Of a DNA stretch of 64,000 bases, positions 12,133-24,800 are shown piece by piece. A program made the translations under genes and the position numbers. The notes beneath the pieces were generated by a model that worked only from the letters and a program-made list of their open reading frames with translations, made no database searches and was not told the DNA's origin. Where the stretch lies: assembly GCA_003339415.1 (NCBI GenBank), contig PDHQ01000117.1:38404-102403 (forward strand). The letters run 5' to 3'. The first letter of the stretch is position 1, and every line of letters starts with the position of its first letter. The DNA is from Ophiocordyceps camponoti-saundersi (nom. inval.) (Eukaryota; Ascomycota; Sordariomycetes; Hypocreales; Ophiocordycipitaceae).

Positions 12133-13887
12133 TCACCTCGCAATCCACAACCCGCCTGTCCCATAACAGCCATCCCTCAAGGTCGCTGCCTCAGATCGCA
12201 CACCCGCCCAGTGCAACGGCAACCGATCTATTTGATGTCTCAGCGCGTCTGTAGCTTCCTTTAGCCTCTGCCCGACGCTCCGCTGACCATTGATGATGGC
12301 TTCGGCCTCTTCGGCTCCCCAAGGCACGCGCGCGAGGCTGGCCAGCGTTGTCGCCACATCTCGAGCATACTGTCCGATACAGTTGCTCTCAGAAGTCGAG
12401 CATAAGGGCGCCGGGCGCAGCAGGCCCATGAGCAGAACGTTGACGCGTGCGCTGCAGAAATTGATGCCATCCGTGTCGCGAGCCACATGTATAGAGACAA
12501 CGTCTGCCACAGCGACTTCAGGTGACACGTCGCGAGGGGGCGCAATCGTTACCACGGCCTCAAGCCAGTCATGACATAGTTCCGGAAGGATGTTTTTAGA
12601 TGGAAGGATTCGAACCCAGGCGGCAAAGACGCCGCGGAGCCGTGCCCGGATCCCCAAGGGAACGCCCCCTAGACGTACCGTCGGAAAGCCTGGTTCGGCC
12701 TCGCAGAGATCGTTGCCTGGGATCACCTTGCCATCCAACTTAAAGGGAAACGGCGGCTCAGGACCAGTGTCCGGGCCGACGAACTCCATGGTTGCGGCAG
12801 GCAGCGACGTCGGCTCGTCCCGCCTCCACCCCTCGCGGGCGATGTTTCCCAGACCGAGACGCGTGCAGCCAATCTCCATCGCGCTGCTGGCTTTCTTGAG
12901 CGCAGGGCGACGGCTACTACTCAGCAGCGATCGAGCTCTGTTCTGGGCCACGGCGGCGGCAACCCCCAGATACTTGCTGGCCACTTGCTGTCCGACCGTA
13001 CTGGCAGCCCTGACGCCCAGCTCGAGCGGCAACATAGCCAAGCTGGCACCACGAACAACAGAAGCGTCAGGCGAGGTGCTGGCGATGCGAAAGACGGGGC
13101 TCCCGCAAGCCACCTTCTTGCCATCAGAGCCGCCGGCACACAAGACCAGACGAAAGTAGCCATCAGCAACACCGGCCGGGATACGGACGATGAGCGTCTC
13201 ACGCGGCGTATGCTTCCGGGTCCGGTTTTGCGTCGCTTTCTGGGCAAACCGCTTGAGATCTCGCTGAAAGCCGCGCTCTTCCACGTCACGTAAGTGTTCC
13301 GGCCGGGCCTCGCGTACGGGCGTCACATCGAGCCAGTCGCTCGTCGAGCCAACGATGGCCTTGGCTGCCATTCCAGCGTTACCCGAGAAGCCTCTTCCTT
13401 GCAGCCAGAGCTTGCGCCCCAGCGGAAGAGGTCTGTCAGACAAGACGGTAACGGATACCGAGGTGGCGGGCCCTCGGTACCAAACCAGGGAATGGCTGTG
13501 GCGGATGATGCTGTAGTGCCGCGTCGACTCGCTCGGCCTACCGAGTAGACCGCCAGCCCAATATTGCGCCTCGTCCAGGGCGGCTTTCCATGGGCGTGTG
13601 TCTCTTGATGTCGCCGCGACGCATAGGTTGGACGAGCTCTGACGTCGTCGCAGCTCCGGTTCGACGACCACCGAGCAAGGCAGCACGGGTAGCGTCTCGT
13701 CACTCGGCCGCGATTCTCGGAGCTGCGCCGCTGACTTGCTTTGCCGTAATCGCCGGATGTCATAGCCAGTAGCGTCGGGCGAAGGGGCCGGAGCGCAATC
13801 ATGGTCGAGTGTCCGGCTCGGAAGCGGCCGTCGAAGCACAACCGGACGGCAGACTTCATTCATACCAGCGACTTTCGACATGTTCAT
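12133..13887 (-). CDS. Conserved fungal protein of unknown function
   Basis: An uninterrupted 584-residue frame whose codon use looks like the neighbouring genes. No signal peptide or catalytic motif is evident. The N-terminal 100 residues are Arg/Ser-rich and probably disordered. A more ordered core follows (about 105-200; HYSIIRHSHSLVWYRG and SVTVLSDRPLPLGRKLWLQ), then a basic patch (KRFAQKATQNRTRKH) and a segment RETLIVRIPAGVADGYFRL like a beta-sandwich strand pattern. The C-terminal third has many hydrophobic segments. The core reminds me of a sordariomycete family often carried under uninformative names; I cannot assign a function. It is convergent with the small secreted protein gene. 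Confidence 0.7.
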   Translation of the reverse strand: MNMSKVAGMNEVCRPVVLRRPLPSRTLDHDCAPAPSPDATGYDIRRLRQSKSAAQLRESRPSDETLPVLPCSVVVEPELRRRQSSSNLCVAATSRDTRPWKAALDEAQYWAGGLLGRPSESTRHYSIIRHSHSLVWYRGPATSVSVTVLSDRPLPLGRKLWLQGRGFSGNAGMAAKAIVGSTSDWLDVTPVREARPEHLRDVEERGFQRDLKRFAQKATQNRTRKHTPRETLIVRIPAGVADGYFRLVLCAGGSDGKKVACGSPVFRIASTSPDASVVRGASLAMLPLELGVRAASTVGQQVASKYLGVAAAVAQNRARSLLSSSRRPALKKASSAMEIGCTRLGLGNIAREGWRRDEPTSLPAATMEFVGPDTGPEPPFPFKLDGKVIPGNDLCEAEPGFPTVRLGGVPLGIRARLRGVFAAWVRILPSKNILPELCHDWLEAVVTIAPPRDVSPEVAVADVVSIHVARDTDGINFCSARVNVLLMGLLRPAPLCSTSESNCIGQYARDVATTLASLARVPWGAEEAEAIINGQRSVGQRLKEATDALRHQIDRLPLHWAGVRSEAATLRDGCYGTGGLWIAR

Positions 13888-14196
13888 CCAAGCACCGACG
13901 AGAGCTGCGTTCGGTGTCTAAAAATAAAGATGTGCAATCGCCTCAGTGCTTTCGAGACATTTCTTGACACACAAACGGGTAGTCAAAGGGGGTGACGGCT
14001 CCCTGGGAGGTTAATCATAAAGACACGACGACCCCGGCTCAGCGTACAGTGCAACGGATAACGCACAGCACGGCTAATTTCACCAATTCAGGAGGCCGGC
14101 TGACGGCGTGACGCTTTGTTCGACAGACAGCTTACAGGCGGCCATCTCTTTCTGAACCACCCACCTATCGCCCGGGTCTCTCCCTGGTGCCGCACT
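13888..14196. other. Intergenic, upstream of the conserved protein
   Basis: About 300 bp between the start of the minus-strand conserved protein and the stop of the minus-strand aminopeptidase. I see no distinct element. Confidence 0.5.
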
Positions 14197-15812
14197 TCAG
14201 CCTTTACCAACAAGCGCCTCGATCTCACCTGCTTCCTTCGCCACCGTTGTTAGATTCTCGCAGCCATCCTTTGTGACGAGAACGTTATCCTCGATGCTAT
14301 AGACACATCTCGTCAGCCAAAAGACTAGAAGACGAGATAGCAGTCATCTTACCGCACACCGCCCACATCCCAATATGCATCCAAGACGGCGCGATCAATG
14401 TATTTGCCTTGGACGGGGTCATCAAGGTAAGGCCTCAGAATGAACTCGCAAAAGTAGATCTGTGAGGAATATTAGACTTGCGTTCAGGAAGAGAGACGTG
14501 ATGCTTGGCGCACCCCAGGCTCAACAGTCACGACGCTCCCCGCAGGCATACGACCACGGAGTCGAAGATAACGGAATAGCACGTCCTTATCCTGACGATT
14601 GGGGTTTCCTCCGACATCGTGGGTGTCCATGCCCAGGTAGTGGCCCAAGCCGTGGGGGAAGAAGGCAGCACTGGTACGAGCATCCAGAATCTCCTGAGCT
14701 TCCCCCTTGAGGATGCCGAGTGACAACAGGCCATCAATGGCGACTTTGTGGGCGTGCAAGTGAATATCGTCCCATAGAGCTCCGGCCTTGATGATACCGA
14801 TGCATTCACGCTGCATCTTCAGAACGATGTCGTAGATGGCACGGGACTCTTTCGTGAAGGAGCCGGACAAGGGAAAGGTTCTCGTCTGAGCAGGCAGCTT
14901 GGTCAGCCATGCGAACACGTCAATCTGGTTACGGGACATCTGACAATATCGGAAGCATAGTTATCCCACTCAGCACCGGCGTCAATAAGCAAGTTCTGCT
15001 TGCCGGCTAGACGGGCATCGTTATCGACATAATGCAGTGTGGCAGCGGCACGGCCCGCGGCGAGAATTGGGTGGTATGCCATTTCACGAGCGCCGAGGGC
15101 GACGCAACGCTCGAGAAAGGTGGCCTCGAGCTCGCGCTCCAGCTCGGCATGAGGCGCGCGGCGGGCGACAGCGGCGTGGGCCAGACCGGAGATGTGATTC
15201 GCCTTGCGCATCATGGCGACTTCGAAGGCGTCCTTGACGACGCGGGCCCGATCGATGGCTGCTTTGAGAGCGACCAAGTCGGTGGCGTCGAAGCCAAGAA
15301 AGGTAATCGCATCGGAGACGTGGCCGGCAATGGCGAACGCGGTCCCCTTGGCTGGCTTCTGCCGCCCGGCAAGGCTGGCAAGAGTGGCGTTGACGTCGGT
15401 GGTATAGCGCACCTCGTCGACGTCATAGCGGTCGAGGGCCTCGTTGATACTGACTGGCAGGCCGGACCAGAGCACGTCATCCGGGTCGACCGGTGGGATA
15501 AAGAGGATGGAATGGTCGGCGGTTATGTCGTAGGCGAAGCGGCAGTCGGCTAGGTTGCAGCCCGTCAGGTAGTAGAAGTGCCGGCGCTGGCTGGCGGTGT
15601 GTCGTCAGAATCCCCTGAAAGCCCAGGAATCGACAGCCGTCTTACCGGAAAGGCTCGGGCGAGTCGTTGTCTTCCTGCATTTTGGTCTCGCGGCCCTCGA
15701 GGTAGAGCACACCACCAGGTTCGGGAACGGCATCGCGCAGAAGCTCGACGACACGACGCGCGTGCGCCTTGGCCGGATACTTGGCCTTGAGGATCGTCTC
15801 GAAATCGGCCAT
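14197..15812 (-). CDS. Xaa-Pro aminopeptidase (M24 family)
   Basis: Five exons (15646-15812, 14945-15590, 14514-14885, 14353-14459, 14197-14296) give 463 residues, the usual length for fungal aminopeptidase P. The introns are 54-59 bp and every junction restores family sequence. The enzyme removes N-terminal residues followed by proline, using two metal ions (normally Mn). The metal ligands are visible: two Asp in [15 protein letters not shown], His in [15 protein letters not shown], Glu in VTVEPG and Glu in RIEDN. The N-terminal creatinase-like domain begins [13 protein letters not shown]. The chosen start fits the family, but the frame stays open upstream to 16013 and would add 67 Arg-rich residues resembling a mitochondrial presequence. 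The default location is cytosolic; dual targeting is possible. Confidence 0.93.
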
Positions 15813-18800
15813 GACAAGGCGTCGCGCGGAGACGGTACAGGGAAGCTGATGGTGATATCTGGTTAAGAGGAGCGACGCGCGCAGGCTGACGGCGGGGAAG
15901 CGGAGTTGGCTGGTAACGAGGAGCTGCAATCGATGGAGAACTGGCTTTAAGAGGCCTCGCATGCGTTGATACGAGGTGCGGTTGAGCGGAATAACGGCTG
16001 CCGCGGGGATCATACGAGAGGTCGCAGCGAGCGTAGGAAGTGAGGCTGCTGTGAAGCCGTTTGATTTCGGCTCCCACCACCCCGCCTTACCCTACACCAC
16101 TTTACCATTGCATTCCCAAGTCTCCACTACCTATCCGTATTCCGTACCTGGCGCGGTGACGACAGTGGAGCCCTTTCGCCCCGAAGCTGCCCCGATTTCC
16201 GGCCTCCGACATCCCGGCCTTCCAACTTCAAGTCAACGGCCACGGGGTGACGACGGAGCCCGGATGAGCATATTATTCTGAAGATTACTCGAGTGGAGCA
16301 CTCCCCTTTTCTAAATCACAAAATAGTATACCTTTCTTGCCATGCGTTCGAATAACTGACCTGCGTCTTATCAGTCAACCACTCTGTTTCCGGACACTAT
16401 ACATACCTACTATCCTTTCTCCCCATCTCAATCAGTTCCTCCTATCGTATATACATATGGAGAGAGGTTACAAGATCAACGCCTCGGCTCACGCGTTCTC
16501 TCATCGTACGGATGCCGCGCCCCCTTTTACGAATACGTCGTTGCTTGCTTTTGCTCACGTCGAATCGGCTGTCGGGCCGGTGCTCACGGGGTTGCGGCAA
16601 TCATCGGACTCGTCCGCGCTCGTCAGCGTGTGTACCAAGCAATCTGCCTACCCTACCTACCGACCTACATACCTGCCTACCTATCTACCAAGAGGGAAAA
16701 TATGTAAGTACAAATACGTAGTCCGGATGAATGTAGGGATGTATGCATGTGCGGACAAACATATTTGCCTCCTCCATCACCAACACTCTCGCTTTGTTCT
16801 CTGAAACAAGCCTCTGTCAGTTGTGATTGGAGCTAGAAGCAAAGAAGGAAATATTTACCTTTAGAATGTGACGAGTACCCTCTTTATGTCAACTTCCCTC
16901 ACCCTTTTTCACTGCCTGGCATCGAATTCCCTTCCTCTGACACACGTATGTACATACGTGCCTGCATCCCTGTCCACGACCTGCGTACTCCGTGTGATGC
17001 TGGTAGCTCGAGCCCGTTCGTCCCGAAGAGCAACCCAAAAAGCAGCACATGATCCCTGCCAACAAATTCGCCTGCCGTTCAACACCCCTGCCGGTTTTCA
17101 GGGTCCAGTGGAGATTCGTTCATCATGACTTCATTTTGCTGGGATACGTAGCGCCCGGAATTCCAAGGCGTCTTTGCTTTTCCCTCCCGTCTGTCTAATT
17201 GATCGGTTCCTGCGCAAATGATCGAGACGACGTCCCCAAGGGGGCAGGGATGGAACAAGGAGACACAGGAAGGGACGAGAAACGGAGAGATGACGGCAAG
17301 GTACAGGGTACAACACAGTAAAGACGTCGAGAAGAGTGAGGAAAGAAGGGTAGTGCAGGGAGAAGAGAGAATGTCTTCGCACCCAGCACTCAACATGGGC
17401 AGATGTTTCCTCCCAGGCCTGAAACGTGCAGCGGAACTCGGGAATGCCATCGACCCAAGCTGTCGGTCAACAGACTCTATTGTTAGGCCATCCACATACA
17501 TATGCACATACTGCAAGACATTAGTTGGACTCTACCTCCCCGATCCCCTTCCCCGGGAAAGGGGGTAGGGGGTGTGCGTCCAACATGAAAATGATTGAGG
17601 GATCTTGAGGTCTGAGATGCGCCCGAATTACTGATCGTCGTACCGAGCCACTGGGCTGGGAAATCCCTGATGTCAAATCGCAAACGCCCTCCCAGATGTA
17701 CATATGTACGCCATGCCCTGTGAGACAAGAGTGGGAGACAACATCTCCGTACAGCGCACGTCCATCAGTCGCTTCCCTGGCATCGGGATGTCCTTGCTTC
17801 ACCAGTTACACAGGATATATATACGAGGCCCTGCCCTATTCGTCTACGTTCCAACTGCACCTACGCACATACAAACACACATACGATCCTGCGTCTCATC
17901 GTTCGTCGCCGTCCAACCTCCAGCCGCCTGGTATCCAATTTCTGCTCGTGTCACAGCCGAGCAACAGTCATACGCTCGAGCCATAATCACCTTCCTTTCT
18001 TCCAACATCTCCCCTTTCATTTTGTATATCTGCGTATGCAACAAGCGAAAATATTCGGACGCCTTCCGACTCGGGAAAAACAAACTTTCAAAAACTGTAT
18101 CTCGTGCTCTCTCCCTGTCGGCGAGCAACCCGTCTGAGCTTCCCCATATTCCCCGTTCCCCAATTAGCACTATATCAAGACCCTTCTTCCCTTTCCCTTT
18201 CGAAAATGCCGGAGAGAGTGAAGCGCACATTCGGCAGTGGCGAGATTCAACAGCTACCAGAGCTTTGCCTTCAGTACCCCATGGCCGGAATCAAGATGGC
18301 GGTGCAGCCGCCGCGGCGAAGTCAAGCCGGCTCTCACTTGCATCCGCCCATCATGGCTAAACAGACGGTACGGGGACCCGACAACGGCGTCGATTACTTC
18401 GCGACCGTCACTGTCGTCGACCGGCAGGGCTCCGTCGTCGACGGCTACCTCCAAGGCACCAAGGCCGTTAGCAGATTCGAGATCTCCGGTTCCAAGCCTG
18501 GGTCCAGGTCTTTCGTCTTCCCCTTCACAGATCTGTCGATATCATATCCCGGCACATACACTGTACGCGTCGACATCTATCAGTTCCTGCCTGGTGACTA
18601 CGCCGGCGCCGCCCTAATCGATCAGCTCCATACAAAGCCGATTTCAGTTTTGGAGGCGCCGACACCTCGAGAAAGCCCTTGTGAGCGCATGACAGCCTCC
18701 GCTACCGGCTGAAACACAGGAGACGATCGCTAACATGTAACTGTCCAGCTTCCGATGAACGTTCGGTGATGCGCAAGGCTCGGGAGGCAGGTGTCCCTTT

Positions 18801-21800
18801 GCTTACAACATAATGATCTAACAGCGAAGTGTTGTGGCGTCATGTCTAAGATTTTCTTGGTTTCTCTGGGTCTGCAGTTTTTTTTTGGTCTGTCGATGAT
18901 ACATTTGTCCTTTCAACTGGTTCGGCGATGTTAAAGTCGAAAGGTAAGGACATGTGAGGAAAAAAGGAGCCGTCTAATGATGCCAACCCAGCTGAGCACA
19001 GTCTTCAATCTACGAGATGCTGGGATTTGAACGGCGCTGGAAGATTTGCGAGCAGGCATGATAGAAGATGGTTAAGTGAGACTTCAGAGTCGAGGAAATT
19101 GGTAAAAAGAAAGCAATTTTTTAGACTCGACCGTGAGAAAAGGAAACATTGCTTTCACATCAATTCGTAATGGCACAGAAATCCACAATCAAGTGTTAAA
19201 ATCTTACACGCCCGATGATCGGCTACGATCCGCTCCCGATCAATAGCTAGCTTTCGTCATCAAAGCCGTGAAATGAATAGGTACCGCGTCGCCCTACTTC
19301 TGGAACAAGAGGCAGAAGTAGAGAAGAAGGCGAAGGCAAGTACCAAGGAAGCGGGGCGGAGGGGAGGGGAGGGGAGAGAGGGAGAGAGAGAGAGAGAACA
19401 TGAGAGGGAGTGTGTGCCTGTCACACCCTCGCCCGACAAGATGAGCCGAAGTCTTTCGGAGACTCGGGCCCGCGCCGCCCTATAATCCCGAAAGATAGAG
19501 GTCTGCCCGGCCTAACTGGCTCGTACAAAGTCTCACTTGTGCCACCGTTATTGAGGCTGAAAGTTGTTCCTGAGAGAACGTTGTGTATGTATAACAGCCA
19601 AGTGAACCGCTGGGTGCGGGAGATCGGCCGAGGAGACACACGACTTACTTTGTAGCTCGACGAGGAGTAGATACGAGATTCCGATGCTGTTGAGACAAGC
19701 TGACCCCGAGTCCGTCTCACGCAGCTGTCAAAGCGGCATGCGGCTCCTCTCCTTGCCTAGGTATGCATCTTGCTCTCTCGTCAACACCTGCATTAACCAG
19801 CGATCTGACAGGTTTGTAAGGCTCAGCGTAGTGCGGATATACCTGAATATTAAAGAAGTGACCTGCAGATACTGCGTTCGCTCCTCGCACCTACGGATAC
19901 AGCTTTTCTCCTACTACAATCCGTACCTTCGTAGTAGTATGAAGAGAATGCTTAAGAGGAGCGCAATGAGCGATGTGCGATGATGCGTCATGGTCGTGTC
20001 GCTAGGTCACGTGACGCATATCTTGTCCCCTCGAATCGCTCGAGATAAGCGACTTTGTAGGCATCTGCTGGGCCGAGCAGGGCACCTGCTTATCGGGGCT
20101 TGCAGCCCGGTAAATGTTAGCGCAGATGTACATATCCCCCCCTCCCTTCTTCACCCTGCTGGATCCCAATCATCCTCACCACCTTAGCCTCTTCTCTCAA
20201 ACCACCCACCATCAATCAGATCATCGTTAAGATCCTCCCTCCAACGTCCCTCCGCCCGATCCTGACCGGAGCCCCTTCCAAGATGGTGTATTACTTCACC
20301 TCCAACGTCGTCGACCCGCCTGCCACTATCTATGTCGGCAAAGACAAGTTTGAGAGTTGGCAGCCTTGGCGCCTTCCCCTCCCACACCTCCCGCCGTATC
20401 TAACCTGCGCGGCTCAGACGAGGACCTGATCAAGTTTGGCTGGAACCAGGATGTCTGGTGGGCGCTCCGAAAATGTTGCTAGGTACTCATGATGACCTTC
20501 TAATGGCGGCACCTGCTTTTCCAGGGTAAGAAGAGAGGATGCCTCGCTCGACGCCATGGTTCTCTGGCTCACGGCAACGCATCATCAGTTTCATGTCGAT
20601 AAGCTGTCCAGTGCTCACGTCTACCTCCGCATGCAAGATGGCCAAACTTGGGATACCATCGACGATAATCTCATCACAGACCTCGCTCAGCTGACCAAGG
20701 CCAATTCCATCGAAGGCACGCATCATTCTCTGACTTATCTTTCACCTGCTCAATCTCACGTTGACTCAAGATTGGAACAAAGGCTGACCACGCGACCCCA
20801 CCGTAAAAGGCAACAAAAAGGACAACATAGCGATAGTTTACACGCCCTGGTCCAACCTCAAAAAAACCGATGCCATGGAGGTCGGTCAAGTCAGCTATAA
20901 GGACCAAAGAGAGGTCCGAAACACCAGGCAGAGCATTCGTAGAGGCACGCACTGCTGACCAGTGTGCGACTTTTCAAACAGGTTAAGCGCGTGCTAGTCG
21001 CACAACGTGAAAACGCAATCGTCAACCGCCTCAACAAGACAAAGGTCGAGAAGAAGCCCGACCTGCAACGGGAGCGAGACGATCGGTTGAAAGAGCTGCG
21101 GAGGAGAGACCAGGAGGTACAGAACCAACGCGTCAGTCTCCCTTGGCCCGACTTTCTTTTGCTGCGGCTCGTGACTAATGAACATCTCATAACAGAGAAA
21201 AGAAGAGGCCAGACAAGCTCAGGAGTGGAAGGAGAAGAAGTGGCAAAAGGATCACGCTTACGACGATATGTTCACAGAGGACAACATGGCAGCGTCTAGC
21301 AACCAAGAACGAGGCGCTGACTGGGAGGACGACTTCATGTAAAGACCAAGTACATAGAGATTGAGACCCAAAAGTGACATGAATGACGAAAAAACATATG
21401 TTGACGCTCCTTTATTTGAACATCTTCGCTCTGCCTCTAGACCTTTCTGTTCATATGAGATATCTCTCAGCTGAAGCCATGTTCTTCATCAGCTCTATAC
21501 GTACGTTTGTACATACCTACCTAGCAGCACCGCGCAAGCCTCTAGGTTACGCCGACTCTCTGGCACTTGCCGATGCTCAATTCCTCCATTTTATTCGCGA
21601 GACCCTCGAATTCGCTTGTTTGGCCCAAGCCAACGAGCTTCGACGCATCCTGTTGGTTCATGGTGAGCCTCGGCATGCCTGTTGATGAGTGCATCATCCC
21701 GAGTGTCATCTGAGCGGCCTGAACACGCTCTTCGCAGCGGCTTTTCTCCGAGCCCATAGTCATCGTCTGCTCCTCGGCCTTGCTCTTGCCACCATGACCA

Positions 21801-24800
21801 CCTGTATCGCGGATTATCTCGAAAGGCTCACCGCCTGGCAGCTTAACCTCGGTAGCGTCGACCGTCTGGGCGACATCAAGGAGTAGCACGTCCATAGGAC
21901 AGATGTAAGCGACACGCTTCCGTTGGCTCCAAGCCAATATGTGACCACACAGCTGCCCGCTACGACGGTCAACCACCCAAGCACCGCTGTCTCCAGGTAT
22001 TCCGAGACTACGGTGTGCGCCCTCCTCGGCGAACTCGCGCGAGCTAGCGATCTCGTACGTATGACTGGGCGACGTTCGGCCGTAGATTTTAACCGTGGTC
22101 AGAGCGGGCAGGATCTGGCCAGTTTGGATGCCGCTCGTCCGCGCCACGCATTGCACCTCCATGCCCGGTAGCGATGATGACGGCGCGACAGAGGTCGGCC
22201 GCAGATCCGCGGCATCGTCATGGTGGATCGACAATCCGTGGTTCACGGCGCGAGGAATTCGGTTATCGTCGGGTAGTCTTCCGTCAGAGAATCTGAACAA
22301 AGCCCAATCCACCTCATGAACCAACCCGTTGACCTGCTTGCGCCGGATTCCGCTGGAAGCGAACACCCTGCCCAGGTGGAACGAGTCAATGTGATCTTCG
22401 TTTCTGGTCTCGGCACAGGGATAAAAGTCGTCTCTGACGTCGTCCAGCGCCGGCTGAGTGACCAGATATCCATCGCCGCATCCCGGCTCGATGCCCGGTA
22501 CGTCGCCCGGCTCAAATTCGTCATGAGCCTCTGAGTCATCTTCGCCGTAGTCGCTCGTTACGTCGGAACCGGAATACGGTTCGGGCTCAGCTTCCGATAA
22601 CGCTTGGGCAACGTCATCGTCGGTAGCGTCACACTCATGGGTCAAATTGGAAGACCACCGCTGGTCGACCGCAGCGCTACTGCGCAACGTGTCATGGTGT
22701 CCGAGCTCGCGCTCCGGCTCATCCACCATGTGATGAACCGTCATACCATAGGGCTGGCCGTCGACAATGACGAGGCCGCCAAAGCTGACGGGTGGTAGGT
22801 GGCGATAGCCAATCCACGCGCCGATGCTTGCACCGTTGCCGGGACGTTCCTGGTAGTCTGGGTTGACAGCCGCATCCTCGCTGTCGTCTGACACGGAGCC
22901 GCAACCCGGGTCCGAGCCCGAACGATTCGTCGGTGCAGCGGGTGCGGTGACGGGCTTTGCTTGCCTGCGCGATCGGATGACGTGCCCTCTGCAAACTCGA
23001 ACGCCGATGCCGACGCTCTCATCAAAGAGCTCAACAAAGCGCTTCTTCAAGATAGCTCGCACCTTGGAAACAGATGTGCAGACGATCAGAGCCGTAGGCC
23101 GTGCTTTACTGGGGCTCGGCCCGACAGATTCAAGAGAGACTTCTACAGACTCTGGGTGCTTGCGATAAAAATGACGGAGGGCGTGATTAATTTGCGGCAT
23201 AAGGGACGTATTCCACCTCTCGACCACGTCGGGCGCAAGAGGCACATGCGGGTAAAGCCTCATTTTGGTCTCACACTTCTCGACTGTCTCTTGGCCGAGG
23301 TTACCTAGGAAGATTAGTACGATGATGAGTTGAAGTGCAGGGATCAGGGACTAAATACCGTGGCTCTGGGACTCGACCGCATCAACCCTCTCCGACTGCT
23401 GAGTTGTGACGGGCTCGGGCGCCGTGAGAGCCCTCCTCCGGTCACCGGCGGCTGACGCGTTTGAAGTATAATCTCTGGCTTCATTGGCCTTCTCCGAGGC
23501 TTTCTGTTTCTCCGAGCCGTCTTTGTGCAGCTGCAGGCTGAGTCGCCACTCGAGCCCGTTCAAGCTGTCCAAGGCGGAGCAGGTCTCAAGGTATCGGCTT
23601 ACGCGTACCTGAACGGCCGAGAGGAGTGCCTCACTGGAAGTGCAACCTGGAGCGTCGACATCAAAGGAATGCCAGCAAGCCTGCGTAGCCTGGACAAACA
23701 GCCCACCACACTTGATTGCCAGGCGATGCAACAGAGTGTCCGGGGACGAGAGGTCGGAGGCGAGAGTGTCGAGCTTGACCCAAAGTCCTATCGACAGAAG
23801 CGCCATGGCCAAGGAATAGAAGTCCAGGACGCGCTCCTCCGTCAGCTTGTCCAGCGGGCAGCCTCGGCTGGGGCGAACATCTCCTGAGTGACGCCAAAGG
23901 GACGGGCTGTAGGCGGTCGAGCCATCGGGAAACAAATCAAAGGAAGAGACGAGCGGGCGTCGAACGTCGACTGGCTCATGGACGGCGCCGTGTTCACTGG
24001 AGACATCGGGGGAGAACAGGATATTTCGATCGTTGAGGTTACCGTGGGTGATTCCCCGGGCATGCATGTCAAAGACGGTGTTTGCGAGGTTAAAGGCCAG
24101 CCTCATCTTGACCTCAAGCGGCGGTTCCGATTGGGAACGTGAGAGAAGGTCGCCGAGAGTGAACAGTTTGTAAGACGTGGACTTGGAGATGCTGTCAGGC
24201 GAAAGGACGTGGAAACACGGAGGGAAGCGGTAGACAAGACCCAGCCGCGCATTGTCCATATCTTCAAAGTAGCCCACAAGACGCGGCAGGCCAGTCCAAG
24301 AGCCGAAAGCGCACTGCGGGTCCTGTTGGAGACCTGCCGACAGTCTTTCAAAGCGAGCCATGTCGGGCATGATGCCAGTAGTTGCATAGATGGGATCGAA
24401 AGCGGTATACTCGAGCAGGAGAGGCGCCTGAGACTCGTAGACAGAGCATCGAGGTAAATCAGAATAGGGGGCCTTGACCAAGAGAACAACGTGCCTGAGG
24501 GGCTCGTCATCGGATGGTGCAACGGGCATCAGGCGAGTCAGGGAGCTCGGGTCGATATGGCGAGGCGTCTGAACGCGGCTCGACTCGAAGAGTCGGGGAT
24601 CATCGGCAGCCTTGTAGCCAATCCTGGACATGCAGCGAGTTATGGCGGTACGGGGGCGAGAACGGGAAAGATCGTAGAGGGTCTCGATGGATACGGTGAG
24701 ATCGCGGACGAGGTCCTCGAAGCGAGCCTTGTCCCAACGAACGAGCTGGGGCTTTCTGTCCGGAGACGAGTGAGATTGGCTAGCAAGGCACTTGGAAGCC